Positions 8,806-18,196 of a stretch of 64,000 bases of DNA are shown in pieces. Location of the stretch: contig NZ_JACIDW010000013.1 in assembly GCF_014196505.1 (NCBI RefSeq), positions 62,001-126,000 of the forward strand. The letters are read 5' to 3'. Position numbers and translations under genes: made by a program. The notes beneath the pieces are model-generated. The model was given only the letters and a program-made list of their open reading frames with translations. It had not been told where the DNA came from and searched no databases. Source of the DNA: Rhizobium metallidurans. Its GTDB lineage: Bacteria; Pseudomonadota; Alphaproteobacteria; Rhizobiales; Rhizobiaceae. Position 1 is the stretch's first letter. The number at the start of each line of letters is the position of its first letter.

Positions 8806-9828
8806 TTACTGCTGCCAGCGAACGGCGACATAGGTGCCATCAGCCTTGCCGTCGTGCCCGTAGCTGATCTCGGCGCCGAGCGTCGTGCCCATGGCGTTGA
8901 TCAGCCGCGTCCCGAGGCCTGTTCCCTTCGGGCCGACGCTGCGGTCATAGCCGATCCCGTCGTCTTCGACCGAAAGCACCGCGAAACCATCGTCGGTGGC
9001 ATCAAGCACGACGCGCACCTCGCCGGCGCCAGCCGTGTAGGCGTATTTCGTCGCGTTGGTCACCAGTTCGATCAGGATGACACCCAGCGCCACCGCCTTG
9101 TCGGCCGTTGTCGAGATCCTACAAAGCTGCGATTTCAGCGTGATGCCGCGGGCGATCGTGCTGCTGCCATGCAGTTCGGCGAGCAGGGGGCCGAGATAGA
9201 CGTCGAGCTCGACCTCGCCGATGATCTCCGAGGTGTAGAGGCTGCGATGCACGCCGGCGATCGCCGTGATGCGGTTCTGCGTCTCGTTGAGCGCCGTCTT
9301 CGTCTCCTCGCTGCCGGCGATCTGCATCTGCATGCGGATCATCGCCGAAACCAGCGACAGGCTGTTGGCGATACGGTGGTTCATCTCCGCGAGCAGCAGT
9401 TCCGCCCGCTCCTTGGCGACGACAAGCTGCCGGTCGGCCTCTTGCTTCTCGCTGCGCAGCCGGGAATTCTCCATCGCCTGGTTGAGCGCGCTGATCAGAA
9501 GCGGAAAGAAATCGTCCGTCGCCGTCTTCACGACGTAATCCGCCGCTCCGCCCTTCAGCGCCCGGATGGCGACGTCGGCGTCGCTCGATCCGGTGACGTA
9601 GAGAACCGGCGTCGGCTTGCCGATCTCGGCGATCGCCTCGAGAAAGTTCAAGCCCGTCTGGTTCTCGAAATAATGGTCGAGAACGACGGCCTCGAAGGTC
9701 TCGGCCGCGAACAGCTCGAGCCCGATCTCGATGGACGGGGCATGGACGACTGTAAAATCGCTGCGCGCAAGCACCCGCGTTGCAAGGCGGGCTAGGGCCG
9801 GATCATCATCGACATAAAGGATGCGCAC
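8806..9828 (-). CDS. Response regulator-histidine kinase fusion (REC + HisKA_2/HWE-type kinase)
   Basis: A 340-residue soluble protein with a receiver first and a kinase second. The receiver (1-115) has the acidic pair DDD at 7-9, phospho-acceptor Asp51 in VVLDHYF and Lys101 in VVKTATDD. The kinase begins with a HisKA_2/HWE-type dimerisation motif, His151 in EMNHRIANSLSLV, followed by an ATPase domain with N-box ELVTNATKYAY and G-boxes VEDDGIGYD and GTGLGTRLI. The order REC-kinase means kinase activity could be switched by phosphorylation of its own receiver. It is the last gene of a three-gene unit, 16 bases after the single-receiver gene, so all three probably form one relay. The output target is not encoded next to it. 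Confidence 0.9.
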   Translation of the reverse strand: MRILYVDDDPALARLATRVLARSDFTVVHAPSIEIGLELFAAETFEAVVLDHYFENQTGLNFLEAIAEIGKPTPVLYVTGSSDADVAIRALKGGAADYVVKTATDDFFPLLISALNQAMENSRLRSEKQEADRQLVVAKERAELLLAEMNHRIANSLSLVSAMIRMQMQIAGSEETKTALNETQNRITAIAGVHRSLYTSEIIGEVELDVYLGPLLAELHGSSTIARGITLKSQLCRISTTADKAVALGVILIELVTNATKYAYTAGAGEVRVVLDATDDGFAVLSVEDDGIGYDRSVGPKGTGLGTRLINAMGTTLGAEISYGHDGKADGTYVAVRWQQ

Positions 9829-9844
9829 AGATTTTGGCTACTCG

Positions 9845-10282
9845 TTAGGGAACTTGGATGACGGAGAAGAACAGGCCGAGATTGCGGATCGCGGTGGAGA
9901 AGCCGTCATAATCCACCGGCTTGGTGATGTAGACGTTGGCGCCGAGATCGTAGCACTTCTGGATTTCGCGCTCGTCGTCGGTCGTGGTCAGAACCACGAC
10001 AGGCAGGCGGCGCGTGTGCTCGTTGGTCTTGATCTTCTCGAGAATGTCGAGACCGGACATATCAGGCAGGTTGAGATCGAGCAGGATCAGCAGATAGCGA
10101 TCCTTGCTGACCAGCCCGTCGCGATCCGGTCCGAGGATATAGTCGAGCGCGCCCTTGCCGAGCGTGAACGGCACGATCTCGTTGTTGACGCCGGCGCGGC
10201 GCACGTTCTTTTCGATGAGACGGGCATGGCCCTCGTCATCCTCGATCATCACGATCGTGACTTCCTGACCGGTCGCTTTCAT
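9845..10282 (-). CDS. Single-domain response regulator (Rcp1-like)
   Basis: A 145-residue receiver-only protein. Key residues are the acidic pair EDD (14-16), Asp69 in ILLDLNLPDMSG, Thr in LTTTDD and Lys in YITKPVDYDG. The long form with the LGPDRDGLVSKDRYLLI insertion before the phospho-Asp is typical of Rcp1-like receivers that serve phytochrome-class kinases. Its start overlaps the stop of the upstream CHASE3 kinase by four bases (ATGA), so the two are translationally coupled and are most likely cognate. With no output domain it probably passes phosphate on or acts by protein contact. It is a close structural match to the receiver at 50033-50458. Confidence 0.93.
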   Translation of the reverse strand: MKATGQEVTIVMIEDDEGHARLIEKNVRRAGVNNEIVPFTLGKGALDYILGPDRDGLVSKDRYLLILLDLNLPDMSGLDILEKIKTNEHTRRLPVVVLTTTDDEREIQKCYDLGANVYITKPVDYDGFSTAIRNLGLFFSVIQVP

Positions 10283-11772
10283 AGTTCCATACTCCGTACG
10301 ATTTTTGTGAGGTCCGCTGGCAACGTCAGAATGAACGTGCTGCCCTTTCCGAGTTCGGATTGGACCGTAATGTCTCCGCCCAAATTTCGGATTAACGAAC
10401 GCACATGCGCAAGGCCGATACCTTCGCCGCGCTGATCCTGCTCGCCGGCCCGGCGAAACAGTTCGAAAACCCGTTCGAGATCATTGGTGGCGATGCCGCG
10501 GCCATTGTCCTTGACGTCGATCCTGACACGCCCGGGCCCATCGGGATAGGCATCGACGTCGATTTTCAGCGGCCGTCCCGGCATTTGATACTTGACCGCG
10601 TTGTCGAACAGGTTGCCGAAGATCTGGTCCAGCGAGAAGCGGTCGTTGACGATGTTGCCGATGCGGACGCGGGTTTCCGTCGTCCCGCCCGTCTCCACCA
10701 GCTGGTGGTGGACATTGGCGGCGACCGTGTCGATCATCGCCTTGAGGTCGATTCTTTCAGGCTGCAGCTTGCGGCGCCCGTCGCGGGAGATCTTCAGGAT
10801 CGCGTTGATCAGCGCATCCATCTTGCGCGTGGATGAGCGGATGAAGCCGAGCGCTTCCGGAAGGTCTTCCTCCACCGCCATCCGCGCATCCTGGATATCC
10901 TGCTCGCCCAGCGTCTTGTTGTCCGCGAGCACATAGGTCGAGACCGCCTTCATGGCCGTGTCGAGCTCGCTCAGGAAGCCCATGATGTTGACCAGCGGCG
11001 CCCTGAGATCGTGGGTGACGATATAGGCGAAACGCTGGATTTCCTGGTTGGCGCGCATCAGGTCCTCGGTGCGCTCGTTTACGCGCGCCTCGAGCCCGAC
11101 GTTGAGCAGCTCGACCTCCTTGGTCGCGAGCGAGAGATCGCGCACGTGCTGGACGATGATCAGGATCGCCCCGCCCAGGACGACGAGGATCGCCAGCGCG
11201 CCGCCGATCGTCACCATCTGCAGCGTGCTGGCCGCCGAAAGCTGCTTTTCCACCAGAACCCGCAGGCGGCCGTCGGTCTGGTCGAGGAAATCGCCGAGAA
11301 TGGCACGAACCTTGTTCATGTAGACAAGTCCGGCATCGTCACGCACGACCGCCACCGCCTCCGCGGTCTTGCCTTCCCGCGTCAGCGCGACCGTCTTGGC
11401 AAGTTCGTTCATCTTGCCGTCGATCGCTTCGTTCAGCGCGTCGAGCTGCATCGCGTAGCTCGGCTGCGACTTGACGTTGTCGATCAGGTTCTGGCGGCGT
11501 TTGGGCAGGCTTTCCAACGCCGTCGTGTAGGGCGCGAGGTAAACGATGTCGTTCGCCAGCAGATAACCGCGCTGGCCGGTTTCCGCGTCCTGCACGGTGG
11601 TCAAAACGCCGACGATGGCGCTGCGCACCCGGCGCAGCGATGCCGTCTCGTCGGAATATTCGCGGTTCGCCTGGACAAGCCAGAGCGAGGAGCCGACGAT
11701 GCCGAGCAGGATCAGGACGCCTACGGCAAGCATGATCAGGCTGGAGCGGAGGAAAGCGGCAGTGGAGGTCAT
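10279..11772 (-). CDS. CHASE3-domain sensor histidine kinase
   Basis: A 497-residue membrane sensor kinase. A first membrane helix (LIMLAVGVLILLGIVG, about 10-27) is followed by a periplasmic CHASE3-type domain (about 35-190; signature TVQDAETGQRGYLLAN), a second helix (ALAILVVLGGAILIIV) and a HAMP-like coiled stretch. A HisKA domain follows with His254 in IVTHDLRAPLV, then HATPase_c with N-box LFDNAVKY and G-box DNGRGIAT. The start at 11772 is used; an ATG five codons upstream (11787) is equally possible, and neither has a strong ribosome site. It heads a three-gene unit with the receiver (four-base overlap) and the REC-kinase. CHASE3 domains sense extracellular signals, but the ligand is unknown. 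Confidence 0.9.
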   Translation of the reverse strand: MTSTAAFLRSSLIMLAVGVLILLGIVGSSLWLVQANREYSDETASLRRVRSAIVGVLTTVQDAETGQRGYLLANDIVYLAPYTTALESLPKRRQNLIDNVKSQPSYAMQLDALNEAIDGKMNELAKTVALTREGKTAEAVAVVRDDAGLVYMNKVRAILGDFLDQTDGRLRVLVEKQLSAASTLQMVTIGGALAILVVLGGAILIIVQHVRDLSLATKEVELLNVGLEARVNERTEDLMRANQEIQRFAYIVTHDLRAPLVNIMGFLSELDTAMKAVSTYVLADNKTLGEQDIQDARMAVEEDLPEALGFIRSSTRKMDALINAILKISRDGRRKLQPERIDLKAMIDTVAANVHHQLVETGGTTETRVRIGNIVNDRFSLDQIFGNLFDNAVKYQMPGRPLKIDVDAYPDGPGRVRIDVKDNGRGIATNDLERVFELFRRAGEQDQRGEGIGLAHVRSLIRNLGGDITVQSELGKGSTFILTLPADLTKIVRSMEL

Positions 11773-11949
11773 GCGGCATCCGGTCATTGAAGTCGCGATG
11801 AGTTCTATAGAGAAGCTCGGCGGAAAGATAGCACCCTCACAGTGTGTCGCGGGCCACCCGCTGACGGGATGATTGCGCGGCAATGCTGTCGTCTGACGTC
11901 GCTTGCGCGCCGCGCCGCCCGGCGTCGATCTCACAAATTCGCGATGCAG

Positions 11950-11984
11950 CAAAATTTGACGTTTACGCAAACGTCAATATTTTG
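11950..11984 (+). promoter_or_regulatory. Long operator-like dyad upstream of the beta-oxidation cluster
   Basis: The core is TTGACGTTT (11956-11964), a four-base centre and AAACGTCAA (11969-11977), a perfect 9-bp dyad. It extends outward with CAAAAT (11950-11955) against ATTTTG (11979-11984), interrupted by one unpaired T. The ACGT-rich arms resemble operators reported for MerR-type LiuR regulators of fatty acid and branched-chain amino acid degradation; that match is from memory and the regulator is not in this window. Confidence 0.55.
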
Positions 11985-12040
11985 TAAGACACATACACAG
12001 GCCGGCATCGCCCGGCTGACGAATTGGAGGAATTCGAACG

Positions 12041-13837
12041 ATGCCAGTCTACAAGGCCCCGGTAAACGACACGCTTTTCGTGCTGAACGATGTGCTGGGT
12101 CTGGAGCGCTACAACAATCTGCCGGGCTTCGCCGACGCCACGCCCGACATGATCGAGGCAATCCTCGGTGAATCCGCCAAGATCGCCGAAGAGGTGCTTT
12201 TCCCGCTGAACTATTCCGGCGATCAGGAAGGCTGCACGCGCAAGGAAGACGGCTCGGTTTCGACGCCGAAGGGTTTCAAGCAGGCCTATGACGCCTATTG
12301 CGAGGGCGGCTGGACGGGGCTTGCCGTGCCGGAGGAGTTCGGTGGCCAGGGGCTGCCCTACACGCTGCACGCCGCCGTCGGCGAATACACCTCGGCCGCC
12401 AACATGTCGCTGATGATGTATCCGGGCCTGACCCAGGGCGCCATCGCCGCCATCATCGTCCACGGCTCCGACGAGCAGAAGAAGACCTATCTGCCGAAGA
12501 TGGTCTCCGGCGAATGGTCCGGCACCATGAACCTGACCGAGCCGCATTGCGGCACCGATCTCGGCTTGCTGCGCACCAAGGCTGTCCCGCAGGCCGACGG
12601 CAGCTACAAGATTTCCGGCCAGAAGATCTTCATCTCCGCCGGCGAACACGACATGTCCGGCAACATCGTCCACCTCGTTCTCGCCCGCATCGAGGACGCA
12701 CCCGAGGGCACCAAGGGTATCTCGCTCTTCATCGTGCCGAAGTTCATGGTCGGTGCCGATGGCGCGGCCGGAGAGCGCAATGGCGTCTCCTGCGGCGCGC
12801 TCGAGCACAAGATGGGCATCCACGGCAACGCCACCTGCGTGATGAACTACGACGAGGCGACGGGCTTCCTGATCGGCGCGGAGAACAAGGGCTTGGCTGC
12901 CATGTTCGTGATGATGAACGAGGCTCGCCTCAGCGTCGGCCTGCAGGGGCTGGCGATCGCCGAGATCGCCTACCAGAACGCCGCCGAATATGCCCGCGAG
13001 CGCATCCAGGGCCGGGCATTGTCGGGCGCCAAGGCACCGGAAAAGAAGGCCGATCCGATCATCGTCCATCCCGATGTCCGCCGCGCGCTGATGACCATCC
13101 GCTCGTTCAACGAAGCCGGCCGCGCCTTCCTGCTCTGGACCGCGCTGAAATCCGACATCGCCCACCGCGCGACCGACGAGAAGGAGCGACAGACGGCCGA
13201 CGATATTCTCGGCCTCGTCACCCCGATCCTGAAGGGCGTGATGACCGACAAGGGCTTCGACCATGCCGTCATGGCCCAGCAGGTCTTCGGCGGCCACGGC
13301 TATATCGAAGAGCAGGGCATGAGCCAGTATGTCCGCGATGCCCGTATCGCCATGATCTACGAGGGCGCCAACGGCATCCAGGCGCTCGATCTCGTCGGCC
13401 GCAAGCTCGGCCAGAATGGCGGCCGCGCGGTCATGGCGCTGTTCAAGGAGATCGGCGATTTCTGCGAGGAGAACCGCAACGACGAGCAGATGACCTTCTT
13501 CACCAAGAACCTGAAGAAGGGCTTGAACGACGCGCAGGCGTCGACCATGTGGTTCATGCAACATGCGATGGCAAAGCCCGACAATGCCGGCGCCGGCTCG
13601 ACCGACTACATGCATCTCTTCGGCCTCGTCATTCTCGGCTATATGTGGGCAAAGATGGCCAAGGCCGCCAATGACGGACTGGCCGCCGGAGAGACCGATC
13701 GAGAGGCTTTCCTGCGCAACAAGCTGATCACCGCCCGCTTCTTCATGGAGCGGATCATGCCGGAAACGACGCTGCGCAAGGCGCGCATCGAGACCGGCGC
13801 GGAAACGATGATGGCATTGAGCGCCGAGGCGTTTTGA
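12041..13837 (+). CDS. Acyl-CoA dehydrogenase (FadE-like)
   Basis: A 598-residue flavoenzyme for the first step of beta-oxidation, oxidising acyl-CoA to trans-2-enoyl-CoA and passing electrons to ETF. The order is a short N-terminal lead (residues 1-35), the alpha-helical N domain, the beta domain with MNLTEPHCGTDLGLL near residue 160, then the C-terminal helical domain with QVFGGHGYIEE and the likely catalytic base Glu441 in IYEGANGIQA. The length matches the long acyl-CoA dehydrogenases of proteobacteria that have an extra C-terminal domain. A GGAGGAATT ribosome site precedes the ATG. It opens a cluster with thiolase and hydratase/dehydrogenase, and a long dyad lies 57 bases upstream of the start, so induction by a fatty acid or acyl-CoA signal is probable. 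Confidence 0.93.
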   Translation: MPVYKAPVNDTLFVLNDVLGLERYNNLPGFADATPDMIEAILGESAKIAEEVLFPLNYSGDQEGCTRKEDGSVSTPKGFKQAYDAYCEGGWTGLAVPEEFGGQGLPYTLHAAVGEYTSAANMSLMMYPGLTQGAIAAIIVHGSDEQKKTYLPKMVSGEWSGTMNLTEPHCGTDLGLLRTKAVPQADGSYKISGQKIFISAGEHDMSGNIVHLVLARIEDAPEGTKGISLFIVPKFMVGADGAAGERNGVSCGALEHKMGIHGNATCVMNYDEATGFLIGAENKGLAAMFVMMNEARLSVGLQGLAIAEIAYQNAAEYARERIQGRALSGAKAPEKKADPIIVHPDVRRALMTIRSFNEAGRAFLLWTALKSDIAHRATDEKERQTADDILGLVTPILKGVMTDKGFDHAVMAQQVFGGHGYIEEQGMSQYVRDARIAMIYEGANGIQALDLVGRKLGQNGGRAVMALFKEIGDFCEENRNDEQMTFFTKNLKKGLNDAQASTMWFMQHAMAKPDNAGAGSTDYMHLFGLVILGYMWAKMAKAANDGLAAGETDREAFLRNKLITARFFMERIMPETTLRKARIETGAETMMALSAEAF

Positions 13838-13850
13838 CCACTGGTTTTCT

Positions 13851-14010
13851 CTTCTCCCCAGCGGGGAGAAGATGTCCAAAAGGATCAGGCGCAACTCGTT
13901 GCGCCGGAGATGAGGGGGTGAGCGACGAAGGAGCGATCGGCCGTCAGGCCGAGCCAGCCGACCCCTCATCCGACCCCTTCGGGGCCACCTTCTCCCCGTG
14001 GGGGAGAAGG
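13851..14010. repeat. Palindromic intergenic repeat element, about 160 bp
   Basis: Fills the gap between the dehydrogenase and the thiolase. Each end is a hairpin: CTTCTCCCC-AGC-GGGGAGAAG (13851-13871) and CCTTCTCCCC-GTG-GGGGAGAAGG (13988-14010). Internal segments (GATGAGGGGGT near 13909 and ACCCCTCATC near 13960) are inverted copies of each other, so the whole element folds on itself. The motif is of a type I associate with repeated intergenic palindromes in Rhizobiaceae genomes; copy number cannot be judged here. Confidence 0.75.
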
Positions 14011-14065
14011 GAAGCCCGAGGCAGACAAATTCACGGCCTGAACGCCGCTAGGGAGACGAGACAGG

Positions 14066-15274
<1,209 letters not shown>

Positions 15275-15284
15275 TCGGGTTCAA

Positions 15285-15373
15285 CCCTCCCCCTTGTGGG
15301 GAGGGTGGCCGGCAGGCGGGAGGGGTCTTTGCGGCAAATTCCCCTCCCCAACCCCTCCCCACAAGGGGGAGGG
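15285..15373. repeat. Inverted-repeat intergenic element with perfect 21-bp ends
   Basis: The gap between thiolase and the hydratase/dehydrogenase gene contains a perfect 21-bp inverted repeat, 15285-15305 and 15353-15373, beginning CCCTCCCCCTTGTGGGG on the left. Each arm is itself a hairpin (CCCTCCCC/GGGGAGGG around a five-base loop). The 47 bases between hold GGCCGGCAGGCGGGAGGGG. It is unrelated in sequence to the repeat at 13851 and looks like a second family of small non-coding palindromic elements. Confidence 0.75.
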
Positions 15374-15419
15374 GCTACCCGCGCACAACAGAGAATTCCA
15401 CGGGAAGAGGAATCCCATC

Positions 15420-17636
15420 ATGACCACCTACACCAACTTCACCGTCGAGACCGACGCCGATGGCATTGCCCTTGTCACCTGGGACATGCCCGGCAAGTCG
15501 ATGAACGTCTTCACCTCGGAGGTGATGGACGAACTGAATGCGATCATCGACCAGACGGTGGCCGATAGCGCCGTCAAGGGCGTGGTCATCACCTCCGGCA
15601 AGTCGAGCTTCTCCGGCGGCGCCGATCTCTCGATGATCAAGGCGATGTTCACCTTCTACAACGAGGAGAAGGTCAAGGACCCGTCGACCGCCGCGCAAAA
15701 ACTCTTCGATCTCGTCGGCCGCATGACCGGGCTGTTCCGCAAGCTGGAAACATCCGGCAAGCCCTGGGTCTCGGCCATCAACGGAACCTGCATGGGCGGC
15801 GCGCTGGAGATGTCGCTTGCCTGCCACGGCCGCGTCGCCTCCAATGCCAAGTCGGTCAAGATAGCGCTTCCCGAAGTCAAGGTCGGCATCTTCCCGGGCG
15901 CCGGCGGCACGCAGCGTGTCGCGCGCCTGGCGGATGCGCAGTCCGCCCTGCAAATGATGACGACGGGCCAGTCGCTGACGGCTTCGCGCGCCAAGGCGAT
16001 GAACCTGATCCACCAGGTAGTCGAGCCGGATCAGCTGATCCCCGCAGCCAAGCAGATGATCAAGGACGGCCTGAAGCCGATCGCCCCCTGGGACGAAAAG
16101 GGCTTCAAGGCCCCCGGTGGCGGCATCTGGACACCGGCGGCAGCCCAGCTCTGGCCGGCCGCGCCCGCAATCCTGCGCCGCGAAACCGCGGGCAACTATC
16201 CCGGCGCGCTCGCCATCCTGAAATCCGTCTACGAGGGCCTGCAGGTTCCCTTCGATACGGCGCTCAAGATCGAGCAGCGATACTTCACGCAGGTGCTGCA
16301 GACCACCGAAGCATTCTCGATGATCCGTTCCCTTTTCATCTCCATGCAGGAGCTTGGCAAAGGGGCCCGCCGCCCCGCCGGCATCGCAAAAACGGAGCTG
16401 AAGAAGGTGGGTGTCGTCGGCGCCGGTTTCATGGGGGCGTCGATCGCCTACGTGACCGCCGCCGCCGGCATTCCCGTCACCCTCATCGACCGCGACATGG
16501 AAGCCGCGACTAAGGGCAAGTCGGTCTCCGAGGGACTGGTGAAGGACTCGGTCGGTAAGGGCCGCCTGACGCAGGATGAGGGCGCGGCCCTTCTGGCGCG
16601 CATCACGCCGTCGGCCGATTATGCCGATCTCGCGGACGTAAACCTCGTCATCGAGGCCGTGTTCGAGGATCGCGACGTCAAGAAGGCCGTGATCGAGGCT
16701 GTCGAGGCCGTGCTGCCCGAAGGCGCGATCTTCGCATCCAACACCTCGACCCTGCCGATCTCGGGCCTCGCGAAAAATTCGAAGCGGCCGGTCGATTTCA
16801 TCGGCGTGCACTTCTTCTCGCCGGTCGAAAAGATGATGCTGACCGAAGTTATCCTCGGCAAGGAAACCGGCGACAAGGCGCTGGCAGTCGCACTCGATTA
16901 CGTCGCCGCCATCAAGAAGACGCCTGTTGTCGTCAACGATACGCGCGGCTTCTTCGTCAACCGCTGCGTCTTCCGCTACATCCACGAAGCCTACGACATG
17001 CTGATCGAAGGCGTGCCGCCCGCGATGATCGAAAACGCCGCCAAGATGGCCGGGATGCCGGTGGGTCCCCTGTCGCTCAACGACGAGGTGGCGATCGATC
17101 TCAGCCAGAAGATCCTGAAGGCGACCGTTGCCGATCTCGGCGAAGCCGCCGTCGATCCGAGGCATTTGGCGCTGATCAACAGGATGGTCGACGAACTCGA
17201 TCGTCGCGGCCGCAAGAACGGCAAGGGCTTCTACGACTATCCGGCCAAGCCCGCCAGAAAGTCGCTCTGGCCGGAGCTGAAGACCTTCTATCCGCAGAAG
17301 AAGGCAGACGAGATCGATATCGAGGTGCTGAAACAGCGCTTCCTCGTCACCATCGCGCTCGAGGCGGCGCGCACCATGGAAGAAGGCATCGTCACCGATC
17401 CGCGCGAGGCCGATGTCGGCTCCATTCTCGGTTTCGGTTTCGCGCCCTATACCGGCGGCGTGCTCTCCTACATCGACGGCATGGGTGCCAGGAATTTCGT
17501 GACGCTCTGCGAGAAGTTAGCCGCCTCTTACGGACCGCACTTCGCGCCGACCGCGCTGCTCAGGGATATGGCGGCGAAGGGCGAGACCTTCTACGGCCGC
17601 TTCGACCCTTATGCCGGCGCGAAGGCTGCTGCCTGA
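15420..17636 (+). CDS. 3-hydroxyacyl-CoA dehydrogenase/enoyl-CoA hydratase (FadB/FadJ-like)
   Basis: A 738-residue bifunctional enzyme doing the two middle steps of beta-oxidation. Residues about 1-200 are an enoyl-CoA hydratase/isomerase domain with the oxyanion-hole motifs SSFSGGADLSM and NGTCMGGALEM and the catalytic-loop region PEVKVGIFPGAGGTQR. The NAD-binding domain starts near residue 325 with GVVGAGFMGASIAY. The catalytic His is in IGVHFFSPVEKM, and the C-terminal dehydrogenase domain contains NDTRGFFVNR. The ATG at 15420 follows GGGAAGAGGAAT; a longer reading to 15294 would translate the repeat and is rejected. The large subunit and the thiolase probably form the usual complex. Confidence 0.94.
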   Translation: MTTYTNFTVETDADGIALVTWDMPGKSMNVFTSEVMDELNAIIDQTVADSAVKGVVITSGKSSFSGGADLSMIKAMFTFYNEEKVKDPSTAAQKLFDLVGRMTGLFRKLETSGKPWVSAINGTCMGGALEMSLACHGRVASNAKSVKIALPEVKVGIFPGAGGTQRVARLADAQSALQMMTTGQSLTASRAKAMNLIHQVVEPDQLIPAAKQMIKDGLKPIAPWDEKGFKAPGGGIWTPAAAQLWPAAPAILRRETAGNYPGALAILKSVYEGLQVPFDTALKIEQRYFTQVLQTTEAFSMIRSLFISMQELGKGARRPAGIAKTELKKVGVVGAGFMGASIAYVTAAAGIPVTLIDRDMEAATKGKSVSEGLVKDSVGKGRLTQDEGAALLARITPSADYADLADVNLVIEAVFEDRDVKKAVIEAVEAVLPEGAIFASNTSTLPISGLAKNSKRPVDFIGVHFFSPVEKMMLTEVILGKETGDKALAVALDYVAAIKKTPVVVNDTRGFFVNRCVFRYIHEAYDMLIEGVPPAMIENAAKMAGMPVGPLSLNDEVAIDLSQKILKATVADLGEAAVDPRHLALINRMVDELDRRGRKNGKGFYDYPAKPARKSLWPELKTFYPQKKADEIDIEVLKQRFLVTIALEAARTMEEGIVTDPREADVGSILGFGFAPYTGGVLSYIDGMGARNFVTLCEKLAASYGPHFAPTALLRDMAAKGETFYGRFDPYAGAKAAA

Positions 17637-17902
17637 CCGAGCTTTCCATACGCATGATCGGGCGGGCTTTTCAGTCTGCCCGGTCACCCCAAAAATTGAT
17701 CGATCCGGGCATCTCTGGTCGCTAAAGTTGCCTTGCCAGAGACACAATTACCACGTAAAAGCCTCGCATCGATCTTGCTAGATGAACTTTGTTACGGCCG
17801 CTCGTGCTGTTGCTCGCGAACTTCCTCCAAAATCGGTTTCCATCGCATGCTGGCTTTGTTCGGTGTGCACCATCTATGTACGATTTATAAAAGGATATCG
17901 TC

Positions 17903-18112
17903 ATGAGCACAGGTACTGTTAAGTGGTTCAACGCAACCAAGGGCTACGGCTTCATTCAGCCGGACGACGGTTCTGCCGACGTTTTCGTTCACATCTCTGC
18001 TGTTGAGCGCGCCGGCATGCGCGAACTCAAGGACGGCCAGAAGCTGTCTTACGAGCTCGTTGCCGACAAGCGTTCGGGCAAGATGTCCGCAGACCGTCTG
18101 CAGGCTGCTTAA
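17903..18112 (+). CDS. CspA-family cold shock protein
   Basis: A 69-residue single cold shock domain that binds single-stranded nucleic acid and acts as an RNA chaperone. RNP1 (KGYGFIQ) and RNP2 (VFVHIS) are both intact. The length is standard for the family. The gene stands alone with its own terminator. About 180 bases of AT-richer sequence precede it, long enough for the structured 5' leader often seen on cold shock mRNAs, but no specific motif is recognised. The ribosome site is AAAGGATATC before the ATG. Confidence 0.95.
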   Translation: MSTGTVKWFNATKGYGFIQPDDGSADVFVHISAVERAGMRELKDGQKLSYELVADKRSGKMSADRLQAA

Positions 18113-18151
18113 GTTTTCGAATATATCGTCTCCGGTTCGCCGGGGCGAACG

Positions 18152-18178
18152 AAAGGTCGGGTTCGCCCGGCCTTTTTT
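18152..18178 (+). terminator. Rho-independent terminator of the cold shock gene
   Basis: Ten-pair stem AAAGGTCGGG (18152-18161) with CCCGGCCTTT (18166-18175), one G-U wobble, closed by a stable TTCG tetraloop and followed by a T-rich tail. It sits 40 bases after the stop codon. Confidence 0.9.
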
Positions 18179-18196
18179 GTTGCCCGATTTTCGGGT

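Noticed and set aside
11963..13969. 668-residue open frame opposite the acyl-CoA dehydrogenase
   Set aside because: Mirror frame of a GC-rich gene; its product is His/Asp/Gly-rich without family motifs, while the plus-strand frame is a complete dehydrogenase.
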